A DNA stretch of 64,000 nucleotides from contig JAMXLO010000141.1 of assembly GCA_024280945.1 (NCBI GenBank), positions 1-64,000 on the forward strand, read 5' to 3'. The position numbers and the translations under genes are program-made. The notes under the pieces were generated by a model, which made no database searches, was not told the origin of the DNA, and was given only the letters and a program-made list of their open reading frames with translations. Source of the DNA: Acetobacteraceae bacterium. Its GTDB lineage: Bacteria; Pseudomonadota; Alphaproteobacteria; Acetobacterales; Acetobacteraceae. Each line of letters opens with the position of its first letter. Within the stretch, counting starts at the first letter, position 1. Positions 27,164-35,849 of the stretch are shown here, piece by piece.

Positions 27164-28633
27164 ATGCCGGCTCGTACAGGACGGCAATACCTGAACGGAC
27201 TGCGGGAGCAGGAACGGGAAGTCTGGATTGGCGGCGAGCGCGTCAAGGACGTGACCAAGCATCCTGGCCTCGCCGGCGGCGCACGCGCCATCGCAGCGCT
27301 CTACGACATGCAGTGCGATCCCAAGTACCGGGACGAGATGACCTACACGTCGCCGACCACCGGCGATCGGGTCGGCCTGTCATTCATCAACCCGCGCACG
27401 CGCGAAGAACTGGAAGCGCGCCGCGTCATGATGCTGAACTGGGCGCGCTCGACCTGCGGCATGATGGGGCGGTCGCCCGACTTCATGAACGTGACACTTG
27501 CCGCCTGGGGCGCCGCGGCCGACTACTTTGCTGGTGGAAAAGGCGGGCGACCGGAGTTCGCGCAGAATGTCCGACGCTACTACGAGTTTATCCGCGAGAA
27601 TGACATCGTCCTCACCCACTCGCTGATCAACCTGCAGCGCAGCCGCAACGTCACCGCCCACTACAACCTGCAGGAAGGCACCGCGCTACAGGCGATCCGC
27701 GAAAACAGCCGCGGTATTGTCGTGCGTGGCGCACGGGTGCTGGCAACGCTCGGTCCAATCTCGGACGAGATCGCTGTCTACTCACCGCGGCTCGGCCAGT
27801 ACAGCGAGGGACACAGCCCGTTCGCCCTCGCCTTCTCGATCCCCTGCGGCACGCCGGGACTGCGCTTCCTCTGCCGCGACAGCTTCGATCTCGGTCGCTC
27901 GCATTTCGACCATCCGCTCGGCTCTCGCTTCGAGGAAATGGACTGCATCGTGTTCTTCGACGATGTCGAGGTGCCATGGGAGCGGATGTTCCTGTACGGC
28001 GATGTCGATCTGCTCAACGGCGCCGCGGCCGGCACGCACTACTCGGCGCACTCTTCGCACCAGGGCGCAGCGAAGAATCTCGCCAAGTGCGAACTCGTCC
28101 TGGGCCTTGCGCTGCTGATGACCGAGACGCTGGGGAACGCGCACCTGCCGCATACCGAGGAACGCATTGGCGAGCTTATGCTGACAACCACGCTGACCCG
28201 GGCGCTGATGCGCGCGGGCGAGGCGGATGCGAAGCTCGACGAGTGGGGCGTGATGTGTCCCGACCCGGTGACGATCGAAAGCACGCGCAACCTGTTCATG
28301 ACCGCCTATCCGCGGATGATCGAGATCCTGCAGCTTCTCGGATCCTCGAGCTTCATGATCACGCCGAGTGAGGCCGACTTCAAAGGTCCGCTGGCTGCCG
28401 ACATCGAACAGTATCTGGCCACCGACAACACCGCAGCCCGCGATCGAGTGCGGCTGTTCCGCCTGGCCTGGGACGTGGCCGGCAGCTCGTTCGGCAGCCG
28501 CCAGGTGCTGTATGAGCGCTTCTTCGCCTCCGACCCGTTGACACGCGCCCGCGCCCTGGCTGCGATGTATCCGAAGAGTGAAGCAATGGAACGCGTGCTG
28601 GATTTTCTACGCAGGGAGGATGGGCAGGTGTAG
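27164..28633 (+). CDS. 4-hydroxyphenylacetate 3-monooxygenase family oxygenase (HpaB-like)
   Basis: Oxygenase component of a two-component FADH2-dependent hydroxylase, 489 residues from ATG 27164 after AGGGAGA. It opens with the family's MPARTGRQYLNGLREQ and VWIGGERVKDVTKHPGLAGG, has HSLINLQRSRN near residue 153, GIVVRGARVLATLGPISDEI near residue 185, DDVEVPWERMFLYGDVDL near residue 266, and the C-terminal GSRQVLYERFFASDP. These enzymes ortho-hydroxylate phenols to catechols. The flavin reductase partner is not adjacent. A VOC protein able to bind metal lies 80 bases downstream, so hydroxylation followed by ring cleavage is plausible. Confidence 0.93.
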   Translation: MPARTGRQYLNGLREQEREVWIGGERVKDVTKHPGLAGGARAIAALYDMQCDPKYRDEMTYTSPTTGDRVGLSFINPRTREELEARRVMMLNWARSTCGMMGRSPDFMNVTLAAWGAAADYFAGGKGGRPEFAQNVRRYYEFIRENDIVLTHSLINLQRSRNVTAHYNLQEGTALQAIRENSRGIVVRGARVLATLGPISDEIAVYSPRLGQYSEGHSPFALAFSIPCGTPGLRFLCRDSFDLGRSHFDHPLGSRFEEMDCIVFFDDVEVPWERMFLYGDVDLLNGAAAGTHYSAHSSHQGAAKNLAKCELVLGLALLMTETLGNAHLPHTEERIGELMLTTTLTRALMRAGEADAKLDEWGVMCPDPVTIESTRNLFMTAYPRMIEILQLLGSSSFMITPSEADFKGPLAADIEQYLATDNTAARDRVRLFRLAWDVAGSSFGSRQVLYERFFASDPLTRARALAAMYPKSEAMERVLDFLRREDGQV

Positions 28634-28713
28634 CGTGCCCATGACCATCGGGACAAGCCCGGTGGCAGGCGTTGAAGGTGGGGCTGGCGCCCGGAACCAT
28701 AGGAGGACACGGT

Positions 28714-29220
28714 ATGAGTTATCGGCCGAAGCATCTCGGGCACGTCAACCTGTATGTGCGCAACGCCGAGAGATCGCGCCAGTGGTATGAGGATGTGCTT
28801 GGGCTGCACACCTATCATTTCCGTCCTGGCCGCGCCGCCTTCATGTCAGCGGACGAAGAGAAGTCGCATGAGATAGCGCTGATGGAACTCGGCGACGATG
28901 CACCCTTGCAGTTGAAGCGCCAGGTCGGGCTGAACCACGCTGCCTTCATGATGGAGAGCCTCGACGATCTCAAGGAGGCCTATGCCCGGCTGAAAGCAAA
29001 GGGTGTCAAAATCGACCACATTTCCGATCACGGGCTGTCCCTCGGCATCTATTTCCGCGATCCGGACGGCAACGGCCTGGAAGTCTCCTATGAGTTGCCG
29101 CGGGAGAAATGGCCGCGCCAGGAGAGCGTGTTCGCGCCAGACGTGGTGAACCTGGGTCTGTTTCCGGGACCCTGGGACGAAGAGATTGCGCGGCAGCGTG
29201 CGGCGGTACCGGCGCAGTAG
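28714..29220 (+). CDS. VOC-family metalloenzyme, extradiol-dioxygenase-like
   Basis: A 168-residue vicinal-oxygen-chelate protein starting at ATG 28714 after GGAGGA. Two beta-alpha-beta-beta-beta modules are visible. Candidate metal ligands are His10 (HLGHVNLYVRN), His75 (QVGLNHAAFMM) and Glu123 (DPDGNGLEVSYE), the 2-His-1-carboxylate set of catechol 2,3-dioxygenases. The conserved GLSLGIYFRDPDGNG loop supports this. It follows the HpaB-like hydroxylase, so ring cleavage of the catechol formed is a reasonable inference; a glyoxalase-like or resistance role cannot be excluded. Confidence 0.85.
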   Translation: MSYRPKHLGHVNLYVRNAERSRQWYEDVLGLHTYHFRPGRAAFMSADEEKSHEIALMELGDDAPLQLKRQVGLNHAAFMMESLDDLKEAYARLKAKGVKIDHISDHGLSLGIYFRDPDGNGLEVSYELPREKWPRQESVFAPDVVNLGLFPGPWDEEIARQRAAVPAQ

Positions 29221-29223
29221 CGG

Positions 29224-29645
29224 CTAGAGCCAGCGCCTGAACCAGGCGCCGGAAGCGACCGCGGTCGACAGCGTCCCGCCGCAGATGACCAGCGCGGCGC
29301 CGGTGGCACGCAGCGCCAGCCAGCCACCGCCGACGGCGATGAGCATCCGCAGTATGCCGGCGAGCAGCAGGCAGAATGGGCGCCCTGCACCCTGCGAGGC
29401 GAAATAGAGCGAGAGGCCGAGGCCAAAGAAGCCTAGGCAGGACCGACCATGCGCAGATGCGCCGTGGCCGCCCCGCAGCATGCGGAGATCGTGGCCGAAC
29501 AAGCCGCGCCACGCTGCTGGCCAGATCGCGGCTGCGACACCAACGGCTCGGTTCAGCAGAAAGGCGAGCGCACCGCCGGTCAGCGCGATCCGCAGGACCC
29601 GCGCCCGTTGTCCGGCGCCGATGTTGGTGCCGTTCGACCATTGCC
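29224..29645 (-). pseudogene. C-terminal remnant of a MATE-family efflux transporter
   Basis: The minus strand reads in one frame through segments typical of the last third of MATE transporters: NGTNIGAGQRARVLRIALTG, AAAIWPAAWRGLFGHD, FFGLGLSLYFASQGAGR and LRMLIAVGGGWLALRATG. The sequence between the FGHD and FFGLG blocks is scrambled relative to the family, consistent with compensating frameshifts, and the last membrane segment is shortened. There is no N-terminal half: homology stops near 29645, shortly before the divergent antiporter starts. This remnant explains the otherwise empty 458 bases between the VOC gene and the antiporter. Confidence 0.75.
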
Positions 29646-29678
29646 CTGCGCGCGGCAAGCAACGAACATCCGCGGCGC

Positions 29679-30938
29679 ATGCCGATCGGTCCGGAACTCT
29701 TCGAACTCGGCCACGCCCGCATGACGTTCGCCCACGAGGTGATCCTTGGTGGTGCGGTATTGGGCGTGCTGAGCGTGCTCGCGGGAGTGCTGTCGCGGCG
29801 GCTCGGCGCGCCGGTGCTTCTGGTGTTCCTTGCGCTTGGGATGCTGGCAGGCGAGGACGGACCCGGCGGCATCCCGTACCGTGATTTCGCCTCCGCCTAC
29901 CTGGTCGGCAGCGTCGCGCTCGCCGTGATCCTGCTGCGGGGCGGGCTGCAGACCACCCCATCGATGCTGCGCCTGGCGGGATGGCCGGCGCTTGCACTTG
30001 CGGTTGTCGGTGTCGGAGTGACGGCCGTGTGTGTCGGTGCGGCGGTGTCGGCGCTGACCGGCACGCCGTTGATGAAAGCAATGCTTTTTGGCGCCGCAGT
30101 GGCGCCGACAGACGCCGCCGCTGTCGCTGCCGTGCTCGGACGCGCCCGCGTCGCGCTACCGGAACCTCTCACCGCGGTCCTGGAGGTGGAGTCCGGGCTC
30201 AACGATCCGATGTCGATCTTCCTGACCGTGTTCGTCATTCACAGCATCGTCGATCCGGCCCCGATCAGCCTGTTCAGCGGAACAATGCTGTTCCTGCACG
30301 AGATGATCGGCGGGATGCTGCTGGGCCTGGGCGGCGGCTGGCTGCTTGCGTTGGCGCTGCGCAACCTGTCGCTGGAGGTTCCGACCGCCATGGTCTTCGT
30401 GCTCGCCGTCGGGCTGGCAGTCTTTGGCCTGGCCCAGGTCCTCGGGACCAGCGGCTTCATGGCGATCTATCTGCTCGGAATCATGATCGGCGCGACCAGA
30501 CTCCCTGGCCAGCAGGCGATCGCCAATTTCTTCGATGGCGTCGGCTGGCTGGCACAGATCGTGCTGTTCCTGATGCTGGGACTGCTGGTGACCCCGCACG
30601 ATCTCGTGCCATTCATCCCGATCGGCATTGCCATTGCCCTGGTGCTGATCCTGGTGGCGCGCCCGCTGGCGACGTTCGCCTGCCTGTTGCCGTTCCGGTT
30701 CAACTGGCGGGAGTCGACATTCGCGTCCTGGGTCGGACTTCGCGGTGCGGCGCCGATCTTCATCAGCTTCATTCCGGCGCTTGCCGATCCGGTGCGCGAC
30801 GAAAAGCTGTTCTCGGGCGTGTTCGTCGTCGTGGTCGTGTCACTCGTCGTTCAAGGCTGGACGATCGGCGCTGCGGCTCGCCTGTTGGGCTTTGCTACAG
30901 CGCCGCACAACGCACAGGCCAAGGCGGGGGTGGTGTGA
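29679..30938 (+). CDS. Potassium/sodium:proton antiporter, CPA1 (NhaP2/CvrA-like)
   Basis: Inner-membrane cation:proton exchanger of 419 residues with about 12 hydrophobic segments. The ion-binding region AVAPTDAAAVAAVLGRARV and EVESGLNDPMSIFLTVFVIH carry the conserved Asp pair of CPA1 exchangers, and SWVGLRGAAPIFISFIPALA is the late conserved loop found in NhaP2-type K+/H+ antiporters. It lacks the cytosolic TrkA_C domain of full-length NhaP2, ending soon after the last membrane segment. Start ATG 29679 or 29721; neither has a clear ribosome site. Confidence 0.88.
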   Translation: MPIGPELFELGHARMTFAHEVILGGAVLGVLSVLAGVLSRRLGAPVLLVFLALGMLAGEDGPGGIPYRDFASAYLVGSVALAVILLRGGLQTTPSMLRLAGWPALALAVVGVGVTAVCVGAAVSALTGTPLMKAMLFGAAVAPTDAAAVAAVLGRARVALPEPLTAVLEVESGLNDPMSIFLTVFVIHSIVDPAPISLFSGTMLFLHEMIGGMLLGLGGGWLLALALRNLSLEVPTAMVFVLAVGLAVFGLAQVLGTSGFMAIYLLGIMIGATRLPGQQAIANFFDGVGWLAQIVLFLMLGLLVTPHDLVPFIPIGIAIALVLILVARPLATFACLLPFRFNWRESTFASWVGLRGAAPIFISFIPALADPVRDEKLFSGVFVVVVVSLVVQGWTIGAAARLLGFATAPHNAQAKAGVV

Positions 30939-30948
30939 CCGAGTGAGG

Positions 30949-31512
30949 TTATCTTGCCAGGCCGGGGCTGCCCGCCGGCACGGCATAAAAGTTCATCGTC
31001 AGCGACACACACGTATAATAGCCCATCAGCACGATCATGTCGGTGATGCTCTCGTGCCCCAGCACCTTGACTGCGCGATCATACAATCCTTGCGGCACGA
31101 TGCGCTCCGACGCCAGTGCCGTGGCGCATTCGTAGACGCACTGCTCGCGCGAATCGGTAAATGATGTGGGTAACCCGGCGATGATCGCCTCCACCGACGC
31201 CGCAGGCAGACCGACTTCCTTGCCGCGCTTCTCGTGCGCATTGTTCGGATAGGCCGAGTGCCACTTGCTGGTGATCACCACGACGGCGATCTCCCGCTCG
31301 CGCTCGCTCAGCGACGAGGCACCGGGTGTGAAGTGTTGTCCGAGCGGGTCCGCCGCATGCACCAGGCTCGGATTGTGCACCCAGATCTTGTACGGTCCCG
31401 GCAGGCGCCTGCGCGGCCCGTCGACCAGGAAGCGATAGCCTTCCTGCTGTTCCGGCGTCATCCGGTCGAACGGAATTTCTGCATATCGACCAAAGCTCGG
31501 TGTATCCGCCAT
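30949..31512 (-). CDS. Carboxymuconolactone decarboxylase family protein
   Basis: A 187-residue helical protein. ITSKWHSAYPNNAHEKRGKE and VGLPAASVEAIIAGL, followed by LYDRAVKVLGHESITDMIVL, are characteristic of CMD proteins with a His-Glu pair in the active region instead of CxxC. This subfamily is often annotated as 4-carboxymuconolactone decarboxylase-like. It is convergent with the antiporter gene and divergent from the YqgE-like gene. Substrate unknown; the catabolic setting fits a ring-cleavage lactone. Confidence 0.82.
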   Translation of the reverse strand: MADTPSFGRYAEIPFDRMTPEQQEGYRFLVDGPRRRLPGPYKIWVHNPSLVHAADPLGQHFTPGASSLSEREREIAVVVITSKWHSAYPNNAHEKRGKEVGLPAASVEAIIAGLPTSFTDSREQCVYECATALASERIVPQGLYDRAVKVLGHESITDMIVLMGYYTCVSLTMNFYAVPAGSPGLAR

Positions 31513-31551
31513 TCTTGCGTTTCCTTCTCCTGACGCGGCAGGATATGACCG

Positions 31552-32178
31552 ATGACGCTCATGCGGTCCAGGCGTGCCGTTCTGTCACTCGGCGTCCTGT
31601 TCGCGACGCCAGCGTTCAGCGCTGCCTTCGCAAAGCCCGAGGCTACGCAATCCGGCACGTCACTTGCCGGTCAGTTGCTGGTCGCAGAACCGGAGATGAG
31701 CGATCCGCGCTTTGCCAAGTCGGTCATCCTGATGGTGCAGCACGACCAGAAGGGAGCGCTCGGGATCGTGATCAATCGGCCGGTAGATGAAGTCCCAGTG
31801 GCGAAGCTGCTGAATGCACTCGGCATCGACAGCAAGGACAGCGACGGCAGTGTCCGTCTATTCGCTGGAGGACCAGTGCAGCCGGATGTCGGACTTATCG
31901 TTCATTCGGCAGAATATCGGCTCACGGGAACCATCAACATCGATGGTCGCGTGGCGATGACGACCGATCCGCAGGTGCTGCGCGACATCGGCCGCCATGA
32001 AGGCCCGCGGCAGAGCCTGGTCGCCTTCGGCTATGCCGGTTGGGGACCGGGGCAACTGGAGGGCGAGTTATCGCTGCGCGGTTGGTTCACCATGCCGGAG
32101 GATCCAACGCTCGTGTTCGATTTTGATCGCGACAAGCTGTGGGACGAGACCATGAAGCGTCGCACGATTCCGCTCTGA
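31552..32178 (+). CDS. YqgE/AlgH (DUF179) family protein with apparent signal peptide
   Basis: A 208-residue protein whose core matches YqgE/AlgH: SLAGQLLVAEPEMSDPRFAK, SVILMVQHDQKGALGIVINR, LFAGGPVQPD and AFGYAGWGPGQLEGELS. Family members are usually about 185-190 residues and cytoplasmic. This one begins with MTLMRSRRAVLSLGVLF and an Ala-rich stretch ending AFSAAFA, which looks like a Sec or Tat signal (Arg-Arg before a hydrophobic core), so export is predicted. Three bases separate it from the DsbA-family gene downstream. Confidence 0.88.
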   Translation: MTLMRSRRAVLSLGVLFATPAFSAAFAKPEATQSGTSLAGQLLVAEPEMSDPRFAKSVILMVQHDQKGALGIVINRPVDEVPVAKLLNALGIDSKDSDGSVRLFAGGPVQPDVGLIVHSAEYRLTGTINIDGRVAMTTDPQVLRDIGRHEGPRQSLVAFGYAGWGPGQLEGELSLRGWFTMPEDPTLVFDFDRDKLWDETMKRRTIPL

Positions 32179-32180
32179 CC

Positions 32181-32795
32181 ATGCGCAGCATCACTGCCTA
32201 TACCGACTACAAGAGTCCGTATGCCTATCTGGCGAAGGATCTCACCTACGCGCTCGAACGCGAGTTGGCGGTACATGTCGAGTGGTTGCCCTACGTGCTC
32301 GACATTCCCGCCTATCTTGGCTCGGCGCGCGTCGATGCGGAGGGGCGTGTGCTGGAGGAGAGCCGCAACGCGCACCAATGGCGCCGCGTGCGCTACAGCT
32401 ACATGGACTGTCGTCGCCAGGCACGCAAACGCGGGCTGGTCATCCGCGGACCCCAGAAGATCTGGGATTCAACGCTCGCCGCCGCGGGGATGTTGTGCGC
32501 CAAACAAGCCGGCACCGCGGTCTTTCGCCGCTACCACGACAGCGTGTTCGAGCGTTTTTGGCAGCGCGAGCTGGATATCGAGGACGCCGCAAGCATCGGG
32601 AGCCAACTGGCAGAGGCCGGCGCCGATGCAGCCTTGTTCGCCAGGGAGGCGCCGGTCCTGCGTGACGAGGTTACGGCCATCAGCCGGGCCGCGGAGGAAT
32701 GCGGCGTATTCGGCGTGCCCAGTTTCATCGTCGATGGCGAGTTGTTCTGGGGCAGCGAGCATCTTCCGGACATCCGCGCTATGCTCGCAGCCTGA
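32181..32795 (+). CDS. DsbA-fold protein, 2-hydroxychromene-2-carboxylate isomerase type
   Basis: A 204-residue thioredoxin/kappa-GST-fold protein from ATG 32181. It begins ITAYTDYKSPYAYLAKD, where the usual DsbA CxxC is replaced by SPYAY as in HCCA isomerases, and ends with the cis-proline loop CGVFGVPSFIVDGELFWGSE. Such enzymes isomerise hydroxychromene carboxylates with glutathione in naphthalene-type catabolism. Other cysteines (DCRRQ, MLCAK, EECG) are not in a redox pair. The downstream dehydrogenase starts 18 bases later, so these form one operon. Confidence 0.85.
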   Translation: MRSITAYTDYKSPYAYLAKDLTYALERELAVHVEWLPYVLDIPAYLGSARVDAEGRVLEESRNAHQWRRVRYSYMDCRRQARKRGLVIRGPQKIWDSTLAAAGMLCAKQAGTAVFRRYHDSVFERFWQRELDIEDAASIGSQLAEAGADAALFAREAPVLRDEVTAISRAAEECGVFGVPSFIVDGELFWGSEHLPDIRAMLAA

Positions 32796-32813
32796 CGCAA
32801 CGGGGGACATGTC

Positions 32814-33896
32814 ATGCGTGCAGCGATCTTTCGCCACGGCGATTTCGTCGTGGACACCATCGCGGACCCGAAGCCGGCCGCAGGCCAGGTGCTGGTGAAG
32901 ACCCTGTGCTGCGGCATCTGCGGCACCGATCTGCACGCGGCGAAGTTCACCGAGCAGTTCATCGAACGCTCGCGCCGCGCCGGCGGACGCTGGCCGATGG
33001 ACCCGTCACGCGACGTGGTCTTCGGCCACGAATTCTGTTGCGAGATCGTCGAGCATGGCACCGGCACCGAGAAGCGACTGAAGCCGGGAACGCTGGTCTG
33101 CTCGATGCCGATGACGATCGCCGATGCCACCGTGCAGGGCATCGGCTATTCCAACGATATTGCCGGCGGCTTCGCCCAGTACATGCCGCTCGCGGAACGC
33201 ATGCTGCTGCCGGTGCCGAACGGATTGCCGGCCGATAAGGCGGCGCTGACCGAGCCGATCGCCGTGGGTTGGCACGCGGTACAGAAGGCGCGCCTCGCAC
33301 CCGATGATGTGCCGCTGGTGATCGGCTGCGGGCCGGTCGGTCTGTCGGTGATCGCCGCTCTGAAAGTCCGCGACGTGCACCCGATCATCGCCGCGGATTT
33401 TTCGCCCGGCCGGCGCGCGCTCGCGCAGCAGATGGGCGCCGACATCGTGATCGATCCCGGCGCGACGTCGCCTTATCAGTCCTGGAAGGATGTCGCGACG
33501 CCGGCCGGCTATGACGGCAGCCGCTATGCGCAGTTGTTCGGCAGCGGTCCGAAGCAGCGACCGGCGGTGATGTTCGAATGTGTCGGTGTGCCTGGCGTCA
33601 TCCAGCAAATCATCGACGGCGCACCGGCTGATGCGCGCATCGTCGTGGTTGGCGTCTGCATGGAGTCCGACCGGTTCGAACCGTTCTTCGGCATCATCAA
33701 GCAGCTGAACATCCAGTTCGTGCTGGCCTATAGCGGCGAGGAGTTCGCCCAGAGCCTGCATCACATCGCCGAAGGCAAGGTGGACGTGACGCCGCTGATC
33801 ACCGGCCATGTCGGGCTGGAAGGCGTGAAGGGCGCGTTCGCCGAACTGGCCAATCCGGAAAAGCATGCCAAGATCGTCGTCCAGCCCTGGGAGTAA
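32814..33896 (+). CDS. Zinc-binding medium-chain dehydrogenase
   Basis: A 360-residue MDR-family dehydrogenase. Catalytic zinc ligands are visible as Cys33 in CCGICGTDLHAAKF and His-Glu in VVFGHEFCCEIVEHG. The NAD-binding loop is VIGCGPVGLSVIAALKV near residue 165. The four-cysteine structural zinc lobe of classical alcohol dehydrogenases is absent, as in several catabolic MDRs. It lies between the DsbA-fold gene and the lactonase gene; dehydrogenation of an alcohol to a ketone or lactone followed by hydrolysis would be a sensible pathway step. Confidence 0.87.
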   Translation: MRAAIFRHGDFVVDTIADPKPAAGQVLVKTLCCGICGTDLHAAKFTEQFIERSRRAGGRWPMDPSRDVVFGHEFCCEIVEHGTGTEKRLKPGTLVCSMPMTIADATVQGIGYSNDIAGGFAQYMPLAERMLLPVPNGLPADKAALTEPIAVGWHAVQKARLAPDDVPLVIGCGPVGLSVIAALKVRDVHPIIAADFSPGRRALAQQMGADIVIDPGATSPYQSWKDVATPAGYDGSRYAQLFGSGPKQRPAVMFECVGVPGVIQQIIDGAPADARIVVVGVCMESDRFEPFFGIIKQLNIQFVLAYSGEEFAQSLHHIAEGKVDVTPLITGHVGLEGVKGAFAELANPEKHAKIVVQPWE

Positions 33897-33900
33897 TAAG

Positions 33901-34998
33901 GTGGCGAACAAGGTGTGGCTGTACGCCAATGTCGGACCGGAGCTGACGCAGTATGATGTCGATGTGGACGCGGCGACACTGACGCGCCGCGACACCGTCA
34001 GCCTGTCGGCGAACGTGCAATATGCGTGGCCGCATGCATCGCGGCAGTTCCTTTATGTCGCGACCAGCGACAGCGCGTCCGGGATGGGACCAGCGGGCAC
34101 GAACCATCATGTGACCGCGTTGCGCATCGACGGTGCAACGGGTGCGCTCAGCCAACATGGTGCGCCGATCCCGCTGCCGACGCGGCCAATCCACATGGCG
34201 ACGGATATTCCGTCACGCCACATCCTGGTCGCTTTCAACAATCCCAGCGCGATCCGCGTCTATCGGATCAGTGCCGACGGCACTGCGGGTGCCGAGGTTG
34301 CGCAATCCGGCGCAATCGATGCAGGCATTTTCGCCCATCAGGTACGCGCAACACTGGACAACCGGCAGGTCATTCTTGTCTGCCGCGGCCACGACGCTGC
34401 CGACGGCAAGCCGGAAGAGCCCGGATCGCTGAAGCTGTTCGACTTCACCGACGGCGTGCTGAGCAACGGCGTATCGATCGCACCGGATGGTGGTTATGGC
34501 TTCGGACCGCGGCATCTGGATTTCCATCCGACGCAGCCCTGGGTCTATGTGTCGCTGGAACGGCAGAATGCACTCGATCTGTTCGATCGGACGAATGGCA
34601 AGCTTTCGCCCGCGCCACGCTACCGCAAGCCGACGCTAGGACGTTCGCCCGTTGGCCGCCAGGCTGTCGGCACGGTGCACGTGCATCCGAACGGTCGCAC
34701 CGTCTACGTCGCCAATCGCGCCGCCGACGCGGCGGGTGAGAACTCGCTGGCGGTGTATGCGATCGATCAGGCCAGCGGCGAACCGAACCTGATCCAGCAC
34801 ATCGACTCGCACGGCGTGCATCCGCGTACCTTCCACATCGACCCCAGCGGCCGGCTGATGGCGGTGGCGCACATCACCGGTGCTGCGCTGTCGCTGTTCC
34901 GCATCGCCGCGGACGGCAAACTGGAGTTCGTGCGCAGCTATGATATCGATGTCGGCAACCGCACCATGTGGTGGATGGGAATGGTGGAGCAGCCATGA
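33901..34998 (+). CDS. Lactonase family beta-propeller (6-phosphogluconolactonase-like)
   Basis: A 365-residue seven-bladed propeller of the Pgl/carboxy-cis,cis-muconate cyclase family, beginning at GTG 33901 with AAGGTG context four bases after the dehydrogenase stop. Repeated blade motifs include QFLYVATSDSASG, RHILVAFNNPSAIRVYRIS, GPRHLDFHPTQPWVYVSLE, GTVHVHPNGRTVYVANR and HPRTFHIDPSGRLMAVAHI. Predicted to hydrolyse or form a lactone in the same pathway as the upstream dehydrogenase. Its stop overlaps the next gene's ATG (ATGA). Confidence 0.87.
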   Translation: MANKVWLYANVGPELTQYDVDVDAATLTRRDTVSLSANVQYAWPHASRQFLYVATSDSASGMGPAGTNHHVTALRIDGATGALSQHGAPIPLPTRPIHMATDIPSRHILVAFNNPSAIRVYRISADGTAGAEVAQSGAIDAGIFAHQVRATLDNRQVILVCRGHDAADGKPEEPGSLKLFDFTDGVLSNGVSIAPDGGYGFGPRHLDFHPTQPWVYVSLERQNALDLFDRTNGKLSPAPRYRKPTLGRSPVGRQAVGTVHVHPNGRTVYVANRAADAAGENSLAVYAIDQASGEPNLIQHIDSHGVHPRTFHIDPSGRLMAVAHITGAALSLFRIAADGKLEFVRSYDIDVGNRTMWWMGMVEQP

Positions 34999-35849
34999 AA
35001 TTCGGCGCCTCGATGTTCTTTACCGACTATTCGATGACCCCGGCAGAGCTCGCGGTCGCGCTGGAACAGCGCGGCTTCGACATTGTCTGGGCACCGGAGC
35101 ACTCGCACATTCCGCTGTCGCGCAAGACCCCGTTCGTCCTCGGCGGCGATCTGCCGAAGCGCTACTACGACGCGATGGACCCGTTCGTCACGCTCAGCAT
35201 GGCGGCAGCGGCGACAAAGACGCTGAAGATCGGCACCGGCGTTTGCCTGATCGCACAGCGCGATCCGATCCAGACGGCAAAGCTGGTCGCTTCGATCGAC
35301 CAGGTGTCCGGCGGACGCTTCGTGTTCGGCGTCGGCAACGGCTGGAACCAGGACGAGATGGAGAACCACGGCACTGACTTCAAAACGCGCCACAAGCTGG
35401 CGCGCGAGCGCATCGAGGCGATGAAGGCGATCTGGATGCAGGACAGCGCCGAGTATCACGGCGAGTTCGTCAACTTCGATCCGATGCGGGCTTGGCCGAA
35501 GCCAGTGCAGAAGCCCCACCCGCCAATCTTGGTGGGCGGCGCGTTTCCTTACAGCGCGCGGCGCGCTGTGCGTTACGGCGATGGCTGGGTGCCGCAGATC
35601 ACTGCCGGATCACCCACGCCGCTGACTGAACTGATCCCGCGCTTTCGCCAGATGGCAGCCGAGGCTGGACGCGATCCGAACGGGTTCGACATCTCCATCG
35701 GTGGCCAGGCGGAGGATGTCGCGCTCATCAAGCGGTATCAGGATCTCGGCGTGAATCGCGTGTCGGTCAGTCTGCCGTCGGAGAAGGCGGATACCATTCT
35801 TCCGGTGCTGGACCGCTGGGTTGCGATCATGCGCGCGGTGAACGGATAG
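34995..35849 (+). CDS. LLM-class F420/FMN-dependent oxidoreductase
   Basis: A 284-residue luciferase-like barrel protein starting MKFGASMFFTDYSMTPAELA. It has FDIVWAPEHSHIPLSRKTPF near residue 33, KTLKIGTGVCLIAQRDPIQT, DQVSGGRFVFGVGNGWNQDE and HPPILVGGAFPYSARRAVRY, the pattern of the TIGR03619-type F420-dependent LLM group. The gene is translationally coupled to the lactonase (ATGA). Its last 23 bases overlap the 3' end of the convergent molybdenum hydroxylase gene. Confidence 0.86.
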   Translation: MKFGASMFFTDYSMTPAELAVALEQRGFDIVWAPEHSHIPLSRKTPFVLGGDLPKRYYDAMDPFVTLSMAAAATKTLKIGTGVCLIAQRDPIQTAKLVASIDQVSGGRFVFGVGNGWNQDEMENHGTDFKTRHKLARERIEAMKAIWMQDSAEYHGEFVNFDPMRAWPKPVQKPHPPILVGGAFPYSARRAVRYGDGWVPQITAGSPTPLTELIPRFRQMAAEAGRDPNGFDISIGGQAEDVALIKRYQDLGVNRVSVSLPSEKADTILPVLDRWVAIMRAVNG

